A DNA stretch of 64,000 bases from contig OZ245051.1 in the NCBI GenBank assembly GCA_965224515.1, positions 3,596,001 to 3,660,000 on the forward strand, read 5' to 3'. The notes below the pieces were generated by a model. It was given only the letters and a program-made list of their open reading frames with translations, did not search any database and had not been told where the DNA came from. Shown piece by piece: positions 52,355 through 61,170 of the stretch. The position numbers and the translations under genes are program-made. Numbering within the stretch: position 1 is the stretch's first letter; each line of letters begins with the position of its first letter. Origin of the DNA: Sedimenticola_A sp040506425 (GTDB taxonomy: Bacteria > Pseudomonadota > Gammaproteobacteria > Chromatiales > Chromatiaceae).

Positions 52355-53869
52355 ATGAATGATAGCAGTGGAATTGTCTTGAGAGTTACCTGGCGACTGG
52401 CAATGCTGGTTCTTGCTGGAACCATTATATTTCTATTAGTAGCCTGGGGTGGTGTTGAGTATTACACCTCTCAGTCCTCGTTTTGTGGTGGCAGCTGTCA
52501 CACCATGACCGAACAGTATGATGCCTGGAAGTCTAACTATCATCACAAAAGCAATAATCCGGATGGAATGCAAGCTGAGTGTATCGATTGCCATTTTCTT
52601 CCAGGTGAGAAGCATTCGCTGAAAGCAAAGTACGAAGGACTACGCCACCTTGCTGCCTACCTTTATGACCCTGATGCACCACTACCCATACGCCCGGTAA
52701 TAAAGGATGGAGCCTGTCTGCAATCTGGTTGCCATAACCGGGAAAAACTGGCACAGGAAGAGATACAGTTTACAGAGAAGGTCCGTTTCAAACATGAGGT
52801 ACACTTTAGTGATAAAGCCCTTGATGGCCACCAAATCACCTGTGATACCTGCCACTTCAAAACAACAGAGAAAAAGCACTTCGAGGTGCCTGAGGATATC
52901 TGTTTTCTTTGCCATCTGAAACTCGAAAAACCCACACTTGATAAAGCTGAAATGGCCAATGGTGACATTAAGAAAATCACCTTCGTAAATAGACCCGCCA
53001 TCGATTTTAACCAAGGGGCTTCTCGTTGTGATATCTGCCACACGATTCCGACCAGATCTCTCCAAAGCCAACTTCAGGTAGGAGACCCTGCCAATACCAA
53101 GAAACCGATCACACACCAGACGATTCAGGAATCAGGCGTCGCCTGCGAGAGTTGTCACTTCGAGGTTGTGAAAGGTAGTGGGGAGATTGAAACCGGAAAT
53201 GTAGTTTCAAATGGCTGCCTCACCTGTCACAACCGGAGTCAGACACTCCTGGCAACCGCAGGTGACAAGACACTAATGCATGACAAGCATGTTCCTAACA
53301 AGGCTGACTGCTTCGATTGTCACACTGTAGTCGAGCACAAAAACAGGACCGATCATCTAGATTTTGTTCGCCAGGATTGCCAACTCTGTCATGTTGATCA
53401 GCATAAATACCAAAAACTGCTGCTTTCCGGATCACCTGTTGACGAAGACATTTCTGGTTCTCCGCATCTTATGTATGAAGTCAATACAAACTGTATGGCC
53501 TGCCATCTTAAAAAGACATTGAGTAAAGGGCATGACGTAAGAACCGCATCGGGTGATACCTGTGCTGCGTGCCATACAGAACAACACAGAAACATGCTCA
53601 GTGACTGGGAGGAGCAGCTTGAAAAGGAGATCACTGACGCGGAGGAATTGGAGACAGAAGTATTAAATCTTTTGACTGAAGTGAGAGGCGTACTCAGTAA
53701 GGAGCAGATAAGCGAGGCAGAGGGAATGATTTCCAAGGGAACTGAGTTACTGAATATTGTACGAGTTGGTAATGGCGTACACAACAAGAAGTATGCAGTC
53801 ACCATTCTCGATGGTGCATTCGGTAATTTCGAAGACACTATCGATCTACTTGAAAATGCGAGTCAGTAA
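52355..53869 (+). CDS. NapC-type membrane multiheme cytochrome c (12 heme motifs)
   Basis: A 504-residue protein with one N-terminal membrane helix (MLVLAGTIIFLLVAWGGV) and a large periplasmic domain. The first part resembles NapC/NirT quinol dehydrogenases. Twelve candidate heme sites occur: ten CX2CH plus an unusual CX3CH (FCGGSCHTM), which is the first site and sits where the quinol-proximal heme lies in NapC, and a CX4CH (CLQSGCH). The last ~85 residues are heme-free and helical. It should take electrons from the quinol pool and pass them to the iron-sulfur and molybdenum subunits encoded next. This favours a reductase function for the complex. First gene of the sigma-54 operon. Confidence 0.9.
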   Translation: MNDSSGIVLRVTWRLAMLVLAGTIIFLLVAWGGVEYYTSQSSFCGGSCHTMTEQYDAWKSNYHHKSNNPDGMQAECIDCHFLPGEKHSLKAKYEGLRHLAAYLYDPDAPLPIRPVIKDGACLQSGCHNREKLAQEEIQFTEKVRFKHEVHFSDKALDGHQITCDTCHFKTTEKKHFEVPEDICFLCHLKLEKPTLDKAEMANGDIKKITFVNRPAIDFNQGASRCDICHTIPTRSLQSQLQVGDPANTKKPITHQTIQESGVACESCHFEVVKGSGEIETGNVVSNGCLTCHNRSQTLLATAGDKTLMHDKHVPNKADCFDCHTVVEHKNRTDHLDFVRQDCQLCHVDQHKYQKLLLSGSPVDEDISGSPHLMYEVNTNCMACHLKKTLSKGHDVRTASGDTCAACHTEQHRNMLSDWEEQLEKEITDAEELETEVLNLLTEVRGVLSKEQISEAEGMISKGTELLNIVRVGNGVHNKKYAVTILDGAFGNFEDTIDLLENASQ

Positions 53870-53926
53870 AAACAATAACCCGAGTAATTACTGTGGAGGA
53901 TGAGGCGATGAGCAGGAGAAAACGAT

Positions 53927-54781
53927 ATGAGTGACAAGAAAACACCAGACATCAGCCGGCGTAAATTTCTAAGTGGCGTTGGGACTGCAGCCGTTGGTGC
54001 TGCGTCACTTGCAACACCAGGCGTCAATCTTGAGGCGGCGCAGTCCAAAAAGGCACCTCGTTGGGCGATGGTCATGGACCTTAGGCGGTGTATAGGTTGT
54101 CGAGCCTGTACAGTGGCATGTAAATCTGAAAACAATGTCTCACTCGGGCGTTTCAGGGCTGTCATACAAGAGAAGACAACAGGAACATTTCCAAATACCA
54201 AGAAGGCATTTCTACCTCTGATGTGCAATCACTGTGAGGGCAATAAAGAGGATGGCGTTCCTCCCTGCGTGAAAGCATGCCCTGAATTCCCAGGAGATCG
54301 GGCCAAGTTTAAAACTTCAGATGGCAAGACGATTCGTTACCGTCAAGGTGCCACCTACAAGCGGCCTGACGGAATGATACTTATTGACAAAGAGAAGTGC
54401 ATCGGCTGTGGCAAGTGTATTGATGCCTGCCCCTACGGTGTTCGTTCATTCGATCCCTTTGTTAAAGCCGGAGGCGATCCGACAAAACAGGCAGCAGATA
54501 AATGCGACATGTGCGTTCATCGTGTGGATAACGGTGTTGAGCCTTCCTGTGTCAATACCTGCCAGGGACGTGCCCGTATTTATGGAGACATGAACGACCC
54601 GAACAGTGAAGTCTCCAAGCTGGTGAAAGAGCATAATCTGGCAACGCCTGACAATGTACTGCTTCCGGAAGAGGGAACCAAACCGCATGTGTTCTATATC
54701 GATCCCGACAACATGTTGAAGACCCTCTATACAAAGCGCAAGAAGGGAAAACTGGACCACTTTGTGGATCAGATCACTTAA
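53927..54781 (+). CDS. Tat-exported four-cluster ferredoxin subunit (PsrB/TtrB-like)
   Basis: A 284-residue electron-transfer subunit. A Tat signal (SRRKFLSG) leads to the mature chain. Four [4Fe-4S] clusters are predicted from CIGCRACTVAC, CNHC with PPCVKAC, CIGCGKCIDACPYG and CDMC with PSCVNTC, as in PsrB, TtrB and ArrB. GGAGAAAACGAT precedes the ATG. It links the multiheme cytochrome to the catalytic subunit. No NrfD-type membrane subunit is present, which fits use of the multiheme cytochrome instead. Third and fourth clusters are complete. Confidence 0.93.
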   Translation: MSDKKTPDISRRKFLSGVGTAAVGAASLATPGVNLEAAQSKKAPRWAMVMDLRRCIGCRACTVACKSENNVSLGRFRAVIQEKTTGTFPNTKKAFLPLMCNHCEGNKEDGVPPCVKACPEFPGDRAKFKTSDGKTIRYRQGATYKRPDGMILIDKEKCIGCGKCIDACPYGVRSFDPFVKAGGDPTKQAADKCDMCVHRVDNGVEPSCVNTCQGRARIYGDMNDPNSEVSKLVKEHNLATPDNVLLPEEGTKPHVFYIDPDNMLKTLYTKRKKGKLDHFVDQIT

Positions 54782-54812
54782 ACCCTGCCGCTTGTAAGAG
54801 AGAGGAATTAAT

Positions 54813-57335
54813 ATGAAAAAACTAAATCGTCGTAATTTTATGAAGATAGCTGCGGGCAGTGGTCTTGCCCTGACCGCTGGATTGAGTGGTGGACGGAGTG
54901 CATTTTCCGGAACCATTAAATTGCAGGCTGGTGGTCGTGATTTTTCTCCCATCACTAACAAGGAACGACAGGCAATCCCCACTGCTTGCTGGCAGTGTGT
55001 GACTCGAGACGCCATGATCGGCTATGTTGAAGATGGCCGCCTGGTTAAACTGGAAGGGCATCCCGATTCTATCCGTACTCTCGGAAAACTCTGCGCCAAG
55101 GGACAGGCGGGTATCAATCAGGTCTATTTTCCAGACCGGATCCTCTACCCAATGTTGCGTGTAGGCAAGCGCGGCGAGCATAAGTGGAAGAGAGTCTCCT
55201 GGGATGAGGCACTAGATCTCATGGCTTCCAAGCTTAAACCGCTTCTCGATGCAGGAACACCTGAACTGTTCATGTACCAGTATGGTCGCCACAAAGGCAG
55301 CCAGTCCTCGATCATGCATGACTTTATGGATGCTTTTGGCTCCCAAACCATTGGCACGCATACGTCGGTATGCGAGGGACCTAAATGGGTCGGCCAGGAG
55401 AGCCTGTGGGGTGGAATGTATGACAACTGGGATTACGACCATACCGATTTTGTAGTCAATTTCGGTTCAAACCAGTTCGAGACACATACCAACCACATCC
55501 CAACATCGCAGCGTCTGATCAGGGCAATGGTTGAACGCAATGTCCCGCTCTACACCTTCGATGTACGGCTTTCCAATACCGCTGCCAAATCTACCGAGTG
55601 GATCCCAATCAAGGTTGGTATGGACGGTTTGGTCATGTTGTCCATGGTGAACGTAATCATGAACGAGGGGCTGTTCCGTAAAGAGCATCTAAAGTATATG
55701 CGTGTAACACCCGATCATCACGCTACGGAAGATGAAAAAATCTCTGCGATCAAGAAGAATGTGGCCAAGTTCACGCCGGAGTTTGCCGAGAAAGAGAGTG
55801 GAGTCCCTGCCAATAAAATCCGCGAAGTCGCCCGCGGATATGCCAAGGCAAAGTCGGCCTGCCTGATTGGTTATCGTGGCACCGTTATGCATTATCATGG
55901 TGCGGATCAGGAACGTGCAGCCATGTTGCTTTCGGCTATTACCAATAACCTTGATCGAAAAGGCGGTCGGGTAATGGGTGTCGGTGCAGGATGGAAACAC
56001 CCGCATTCACCAAAGTCCAAGATGCAAAAAGGCCTTGATATCGTCAATGGTTTCCCCGGCGAGGCTGCTTTTCCCACTCACCAGTGCAGTCAACAAAACC
56101 TGCCCATGATCAAGGACGGTCAAAATGGTCGACCCAAAGTCTATTGGTCGAGCTGCAACAATCAGGCCTATATCAACGGAAACAACAAGGAGGCAGAAGC
56201 GATAATGAAAGATGAGAGCCTGATACCCTTCTCAATTTCAACCAATATCGTCTACGACGAATCATCGCAATACGCTGACCTTATTCTGCCGGATGTAACC
56301 TATCTGGAACGGTGGGATTATGAAGATATGGTGTCACCAACTGGAGTCGCCGAGTACTACATCCGCCAACCCCTTATCAAGCCGCTTGGTGAGTCAAAGG
56401 ACCAGGGTGAAGTATTTTATGGTCTGGCAAAACGACTGGGCATTGATCTGGCGTATAAGACCAAGGAAGATTATGTACGCCAATCCTGTGAAATGACGCC
56501 AGGTGTCAGGGAAGCCGGTGGCTTTGAGTACATGAAAAAGCATGGGGTCTGGCACGACAAGAATGCCAAGCCCAACTTTGGTTTCTATGAAGCAAAAGTT
56601 GATGTTTCCGATGACGGAGTAATTCTCGACGAGAAAACCGGTGTCTACTGGAACCACAAGAAAGCCGGAGTCAGCGAGGCCGAAGCCAAAAGCAAAGGCT
56701 ACCTCGGAGTCGACGGGGCTAAAAACGCTTATGTCGCCCAGAATATCGACGGCACGCCGCGTAAGGCTTACCCGCCGAACACGTCGTTTACCAAGTCCGG
56801 TCTGCTTGACTTCTACTCCGACAACTTTGCCTCAAAGGGATTCCCGGCATTCCCAACCTACACGCCGATCCCTGAACATCAGAAGATGGGCAAGGATGAC
56901 TTGCATCTGACCACTTATAAGGTTGCCGTTCATACCCATTCACGCACGTCACACTGTAAATGGTTATCCGAAATCAAGCACGACAATCCGGCATGGATAA
57001 ACAGTAAAACTGCAGCTGAGCGTGGTATCAAGGATGGTGACACCATTAAGGTGGCCAGTGATCTCGGTGAGATAACCACTACAGCACATGTTACAGAAGG
57101 GATCATCCCCGGTATTGTTGCCATCTCACACCACATGGGTCGACAGCACTCCGGCATTTACGGGTCAGGTAAGAAATCACCCACTACCGTCGATGCATCA
57201 GCGGATCCAGATTCTAAAAACATGAGCTGGAACAAACACGGATCTCATCCCAACTCGATCATTCCTAACAGTTCGGATCCGATTAGTGGTGGTCAACGCT
57301 GGATGGATACTGTGGTAAGAGTAGCCAAAGCGTAA
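54813..57335 (+). CDS. Tat-exported molybdopterin oxidoreductase, catalytic subunit
   Basis: An 840-residue enzyme of the DMSO-reductase superfamily with Tat signal NRRNFMK. The cluster-binding segment is CWQCVTRD...KLCAKG: Cys59, Cys62 and Cys94 are present, but the third Cys of the usual CX2CX3C is Asp66. The likely Mo ligand is Cys187 (HTSVCEGPKW), which places it with the PsrA/PhsA/TtrA/ArrA/ArxA branch, where the ligand is Cys, not with the Asp-ligand type II enzymes. Downstream segments SQYADLILPDVTYLERWD and SHHMGRQHSGIYG are cofactor-binding regions. The substrate is unknown; selenate, arsenate, antimonate, tetrathionate or polysulfide are candidates. It needs the TorD chaperone encoded next. 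Confidence 0.92.
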   Translation: MKKLNRRNFMKIAAGSGLALTAGLSGGRSAFSGTIKLQAGGRDFSPITNKERQAIPTACWQCVTRDAMIGYVEDGRLVKLEGHPDSIRTLGKLCAKGQAGINQVYFPDRILYPMLRVGKRGEHKWKRVSWDEALDLMASKLKPLLDAGTPELFMYQYGRHKGSQSSIMHDFMDAFGSQTIGTHTSVCEGPKWVGQESLWGGMYDNWDYDHTDFVVNFGSNQFETHTNHIPTSQRLIRAMVERNVPLYTFDVRLSNTAAKSTEWIPIKVGMDGLVMLSMVNVIMNEGLFRKEHLKYMRVTPDHHATEDEKISAIKKNVAKFTPEFAEKESGVPANKIREVARGYAKAKSACLIGYRGTVMHYHGADQERAAMLLSAITNNLDRKGGRVMGVGAGWKHPHSPKSKMQKGLDIVNGFPGEAAFPTHQCSQQNLPMIKDGQNGRPKVYWSSCNNQAYINGNNKEAEAIMKDESLIPFSISTNIVYDESSQYADLILPDVTYLERWDYEDMVSPTGVAEYYIRQPLIKPLGESKDQGEVFYGLAKRLGIDLAYKTKEDYVRQSCEMTPGVREAGGFEYMKKHGVWHDKNAKPNFGFYEAKVDVSDDGVILDEKTGVYWNHKKAGVSEAEAKSKGYLGVDGAKNAYVAQNIDGTPRKAYPPNTSFTKSGLLDFYSDNFASKGFPAFPTYTPIPEHQKMGKDDLHLTTYKVAVHTHSRTSHCKWLSEIKHDNPAWINSKTAAERGIKDGDTIKVASDLGEITTTAHVTEGIIPGIVAISHHMGRQHSGIYGSGKKSPTTVDASADPDSKNMSWNKHGSHPNSIIPNSSDPISGGQRWMDTVVRVAKA

Positions 57336-57364
57336 CTAGAGTGAGTAAACAGAGGAGAGCTGAA

Positions 57365-58018
57365 ATGGGAACTGACTGGAAAGATCTGGCCGATAGTGCC
57401 AAGTCACGAAGCGAAATTTATGGACTATTGACCACGGTTTTTCGGGAAGAGCCCACGGAGGCCTTCATTATGGAGCTGAAGGGTCCCCGCTTGTCGGGGG
57501 CCTTATCAGGCATGGGAGTGACGTTGGGGGATGAATTTTCTAACGAGTCTGAAGCCCAGTTGACTGAAGCATTGGTGCTGGAGTTTACCCAGTTGTTTAT
57601 CGGCCCTGATCGTCATATATCGGCACATGAATCTGTTTTCGTGGAAGCAGTTGGTGGGGCCGGAGGATTATGGGGTGAAAAGACAGTTGAGGTGAAGGCG
57701 TTTATCGAAACAACCGGACTGGATTATGCGAAGGAGTTTACAGGAGTTCCGGATCACATCAGTGTTGAGCTTGAGTTTATGCAGAAACTGACTGAGTGGG
57801 AAGCTGACAAGTGGAATCAGGAAGATCGCGAGAACGCAGAGTATTGCCAGATTGTGCAACGCAAGTTTCTTGAGCGGCATCTGCTGTCCTGGACACCCCA
57901 GTTTTGCGATTCAGTTATGAATCAAGCCAAGATGACCTTCTACAGCTCTATGGCTGACTTGACTAAGAATTTTATGGAATTTGAGCGGCAGAGTATTGCA
58001 ACTGATTCAGCTGCTTAA
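57365..58018 (+). CDS. TorD/DmsD-family molybdoenzyme chaperone
   Basis: A 217-residue cytoplasmic helical protein from ATG 57365, with GAGGAG upstream. SRSEIYGLLTTVFREEP, ALVLEFTQLFIGPDRHISAHESVF and HISVELEFMQKLTEWE are typical TorD-family segments. It should bind the Tat signal of the molybdenum subunit, assist cofactor insertion and prevent early export. Last gene of the operon, ending before a terminator. Confidence 0.93.
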   Translation: MGTDWKDLADSAKSRSEIYGLLTTVFREEPTEAFIMELKGPRLSGALSGMGVTLGDEFSNESEAQLTEALVLEFTQLFIGPDRHISAHESVFVEAVGGAGGLWGEKTVEVKAFIETTGLDYAKEFTGVPDHISVELEFMQKLTEWEADKWNQEDRENAEYCQIVQRKFLERHLLSWTPQFCDSVMNQAKMTFYSSMADLTKNFMEFERQSIATDSAA

Positions 58019-58071
58019 AGTATAGAAAACACCACCCCATGGAGGCAAACAACACGAGGCCTCCTTTATAG

Positions 58072-58113
58072 CCCTGAAACCTTCTTCCCAAGGGGGTTTC
58101 AGGGTTATTTTTT
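58072..58113 (+). terminator. terminator of the molybdoenzyme operon
   Basis: CCCTGAAACC (58072-58081) and GGTTTCAGGG (58095-58104) form a perfect 10-bp stem followed by TTATTTTTT. The T-tract overlaps the last codons of the convergent gene. A smaller hairpin (GGAGGC/GCCTCC) lies just before it. Confidence 0.9.
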
Positions 58114-58755
58114 GGATTCAGCCCGGTTGCGAACTACGGCTTCCTGTTTAGCTTTCATGCCTAATTTCTTACCTTGCTTGATGGCAAAATCAATTGGCGC
58201 GCCCAAGTTGATTCGATAAGCAGCCCACATTGTGCCGAGAAGCTCCGAGCTTGGCGAATAGACCAACAGCATGTCATCACTGGCATCAATGACTTGTTGT
58301 GTGAAGTAGTTAACCTGTTCCTGACTCGGTACTAAGCCCTTAACGGGAATACTGATATAACGCATACCCAGCGTTTCAGTCTCCTGTCGATGCAAATTGG
58401 CAGTTTTCTCAGATGTACCGAGATCGATTACTGTTTCAAAACCAAAAGCTTTTAGCTCTGCTATCCGATTGATCTTATAACCACGGGTTGCCTCTAAATA
58501 GGGGATGGCCCTTCCTGGATCAGGTATGGTAATACCATACCCCATTCTCCCGGGTAACTTGGAAGTTTTATAAGAGAGCGTTTGCGGCACTGATTCATCA
58601 CCAGGGGCGCGAAGCACCATACTGTTATGTCGACTAACCTCCCCGTCACCCCACCAGCCACAGGCATGCACAAAGTTGGGAGACATTCCAGAAAAGCAGA
58701 TTAAAGCCGTGATTGATACAGATCTTAACCTGAAAGTTCGTTGTGCTTTAATCAT
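58105..58755 (-). CDS. secreted dual-specificity-phosphatase-like protein lacking catalytic Cys
   Basis: A 216-residue exported protein (signal peptide to HA, about residue 31). The mature N-terminus is CGWWGDGEVSRHNSM, an unusual Trp/Gly motif with the only Cys. The rest resembles the DSP-like fold of DUF442-type proteins (AELKAFGFETVIDLGTSEKTANLHRQETETLG). Where active phosphatases have HCxxGxxR it reads VYSPSSELLGTMW, so the nucleophile is missing and a catalytic phosphatase role is unlikely. It is convergent with the molybdoenzyme operon, so linkage to that system is plausible but not proven. Confidence 0.72.
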   Translation of the reverse strand: MIKAQRTFRLRSVSITALICFSGMSPNFVHACGWWGDGEVSRHNSMVLRAPGDESVPQTLSYKTSKLPGRMGYGITIPDPGRAIPYLEATRGYKINRIAELKAFGFETVIDLGTSEKTANLHRQETETLGMRYISIPVKGLVPSQEQVNYFTQQVIDASDDMLLVYSPSSELLGTMWAAYRINLGAPIDFAIKQGKKLGMKAKQEAVVRNRAESKK

Positions 58756-59008
58756 GCTATTTTAGTTTCTTTGGTCAAGCCGTCAGTAGCTGGGTTGAGT
58801 GGACTTTGGTACCAGCCTACTCTCGCCTGAGAGTTCATGAACATATACTTTGTACAGCAATATAAACCAGTATAGCCCGAGTATAAATTACTGAAAAATG
58901 TCCAATACAAAGGTATTCCTGTGGCCTCACCGAAATCCGGATTCAATCTACTGGAAGTTCAGCTGGTGACTTGCACAAAAATGGGACGCATCTTAAATAC
59001 AGGAATAA

Positions 59009-60307
59009 TCAGGGTTGGATAGCCACGGGCGGACGCCAGTCTGAAGCCTCTATACCAGGCAGCGGCCGACCACCCAGGTCTCCCCGGTAATCGGGTTTGA
59101 GGTGTTTCAGCACCAGGCGTTGGGAAAGGTTAAGCCTGGGCAGGATGGCGTGAAATCCTGAAACGCCGAGTATCGCCTGGTCGGATATCTCCCAGAAACC
59201 GAAGTCATCGGGGGTTACCGCGATGATCTGCTCCTCATCGAGAAACCTGGGGATCGCACCGTTCAGGGGAACCGTACTGTCACCTGTAAGACGCGATGTC
59301 TTGTCCCCTTTCCAGTGATTGACGAACTGATCATTGTTGATCTCGAAGCGTGGCCCCCTCCTGTCACGTCCGACGGTGAGCGAGATGCGGGTTTTCGCGC
59401 CCATACCGACAACCGCCATCCAATCATCTTTATTCAATCCGGCGGAAGAGAGATCGAGATTATCGATTCTGCTGCGATGTTTTTTAGCTTGCCTGAGAAA
59501 CGTTTGGAGCAGTGCTTCTGCCCTGACACCACGGGTCTGGCGATTACCCGGTTCTACAGAGTGGAGACGGATATACTCTTCGAGACTCTCCAGAATACCC
59601 GGTTGCCATGCTGAGACCTTGTAGAGGTCTTTTTCTGGTTTTGGATCACCGACGGGGATAATGGACTTGGCAAAAGAGGGTAGCAGTTGATAAACGCTGG
59701 CCATTGAACGCGACGCTTCACGCTCACGTTCTCGCGGAGGCGTACCCGACAGGTTCCCCATACCGGTGAGCAGTTTGACAACCGCCTCCACCGCACCCTG
59801 AAACGGCGTACCCAAGGTTGCCACCTTTCCTACCCTGCCCCGGCTACCGTACTTGTGCAGGTATTCACCTGTTACCAGCCCGCCCATGGAGTGGCCAACG
59901 ATATCGACTTTCGGTGCCTCACCATACCCCTTGTAGTGTCGAAGCAGCCGTGTACGCGCAATGACCTCTTCGATGAACTCATGCAGTTGATCGCCGGTGA
60001 TCTCCAGTTTCTGACGCCAGTCATAGGGGAAAGGAAATACCGGTGTGGGATGGTCACTGCGGCTGGTCAGGTCATAGCGCAACGCCGCCACCAGGTCGGC
60101 GTATACCAGGCTGAATATCTGTCCGGGTCTGACCAGGGATGGCTCCACAGCCTCGAACCGCGGATTATCAGGGTGCAGGCTGATCCGCTCATACTCCTTG
60201 TTCAAAACCGCGGACCAGAGCTCGTTGGGCTTTACCGGGTAACGGTCATCCATTGAGGTGGCGCTGATACCGGGAATGACAATAACGGGATTCTGCAGAT
60301 TGGGCAT
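59009..60307 (-). CDS. LCAT-like alpha/beta hydrolase (lipase/acyltransferase)
   Basis: A 432-residue protein related to lecithin:cholesterol acyltransferases. It begins VIVIPGISATSM, has FPYDWRQ in the family position, and the nucleophile elbow VDIVGHSMGGLV (Ser), then VATLGTPFQGAV. A candidate Asp lies in TGDSTVPLNGAI and the His in SGFHAIL near the C-terminus. No signal peptide is visible. It probably acts on lipid esters; substrate and site are unknown. The gene stands alone. Confidence 0.85.
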   Translation of the reverse strand: MPNLQNPVIVIPGISATSMDDRYPVKPNELWSAVLNKEYERISLHPDNPRFEAVEPSLVRPGQIFSLVYADLVAALRYDLTSRSDHPTPVFPFPYDWRQKLEITGDQLHEFIEEVIARTRLLRHYKGYGEAPKVDIVGHSMGGLVTGEYLHKYGSRGRVGKVATLGTPFQGAVEAVVKLLTGMGNLSGTPPREREREASRSMASVYQLLPSFAKSIIPVGDPKPEKDLYKVSAWQPGILESLEEYIRLHSVEPGNRQTRGVRAEALLQTFLRQAKKHRSRIDNLDLSSAGLNKDDWMAVVGMGAKTRISLTVGRDRRGPRFEINNDQFVNHWKGDKTSRLTGDSTVPLNGAIPRFLDEEQIIAVTPDDFGFWEISDQAILGVSGFHAILPRLNLSQRLVLKHLKPDYRGDLGGRPLPGIEASDWRPPVAIQP

Positions 60308-60433
60308 GGTCGACTCCTTTCCATTGCAACCGGGAGTTGCTCGACTCCCCTATTCCATTGAGCTGGATTGTAGAGGCTCCCGACATCTCTTGGGAAGTGG
60401 AATCTTTATGCTTAATGAATGGAGCGTGACGCC

Positions 60434-61153
60434 TTACCGGGTCTCTTCGGCAAACCTCAGTAAAAAAGGTGACAGGTATTTCGTACTCTCTTCAGAGTAG
60501 ACCCTCTCTTCACGGTAGATGGTCAGCAGCTCGGACCGGAAATCACCCTGCTCTCTGCTGAAGGTCAGGGCAGAGACCTTTGGCATGTTATGGGCATAGC
60601 CCCGGTAGTCTGTTCGCCTGACCAGATAGAGGCCTGCGGTGCCTGCTTTTGCACAAAAGTCATCCACCACGTGGAGAGGAATCAGCAGGTAGAAGAGACC
60701 CTCCCGGGTCAGCAGTTTTTCCGTTGCTGCGATAAGGTCGGCATAGGGAAGCAGGTCGGTATGCCGGGCAATATTCCTGCCCGTGGCAGGGGACTTGCTG
60801 TGGCTGTCGAAGAACGGCGGATTGCTGATAACCAGGTCGTACTTATTGCCGGTGGCTGCTGCGAAGCCCTGAATATCCCGGTGCACCGCCTCAAGTCTGT
60901 CGCTCCAGGGAGAGTGGGAGAAGTTATGACGGGCCTCGTCACAGGCCTCTTCGGTCAACTCTACAGCGGTGACCAGTCCTGCTCCCAATTGTGCGGCCAT
61001 CAAGGCCAGAAGCCCGGTACCGGCTCCAATATCGAGAACCTGCTCACCCCCCTTGACCGGCGCCATGGCGCCGAACAGGGTGGCATCTGTGCAGACCCGC
61101 ATGGCGGATCGCTCCTGCAGCACGGAGAACTGTTGGAATCTGAATACCGACAT
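60434..61153 (-). CDS. trmN: tRNA1(Val) adenine-37 N6-methyltransferase
   Basis: A 239-residue SAM-dependent methyltransferase of the YfiC/TrmN6 type. F-x-F-QF-V at the start, the SAM-binding motif VLDIGAGTGLLALM and the adenine N6 catalytic motif ISNPPFFDSHSKS are all present, as is the family's RHTDLLPYADLI. It modifies A37 of tRNA1-Val. Length normal. It follows the cytochrome gene by 17 bp, so both may be on one mRNA. Confidence 0.9.
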   Translation of the reverse strand: MSVFRFQQFSVLQERSAMRVCTDATLFGAMAPVKGGEQVLDIGAGTGLLALMAAQLGAGLVTAVELTEEACDEARHNFSHSPWSDRLEAVHRDIQGFAAATGNKYDLVISNPPFFDSHSKSPATGRNIARHTDLLPYADLIAATEKLLTREGLFYLLIPLHVVDDFCAKAGTAGLYLVRRTDYRGYAHNMPKVSALTFSREQGDFRSELLTIYREERVYSEESTKYLSPFLLRFAEETR

Positions 61154-61170
61154 TGGCGATCAGGCGCGGA

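Noticed and set aside
52177..52362. 61-codon plus-strand frame overlapping the cytochrome start
   Set aside because: It begins inside the second activator palindrome region and runs through the sigma-54 promoter; no ribosome site.
58752..58946. 64-codon minus-strand frame upstream of the DSP-like gene
   Set aside because: No Shine-Dalgarno site, no domain, odd composition; it overlaps the start of the next gene and probably covers its promoter.
60331..60350. Hairpin GGGAGT/ACTCCC near the lipase start
   Set aside because: Short stem without a T-tract or clear link to a gene start; not enough to call a regulatory element.
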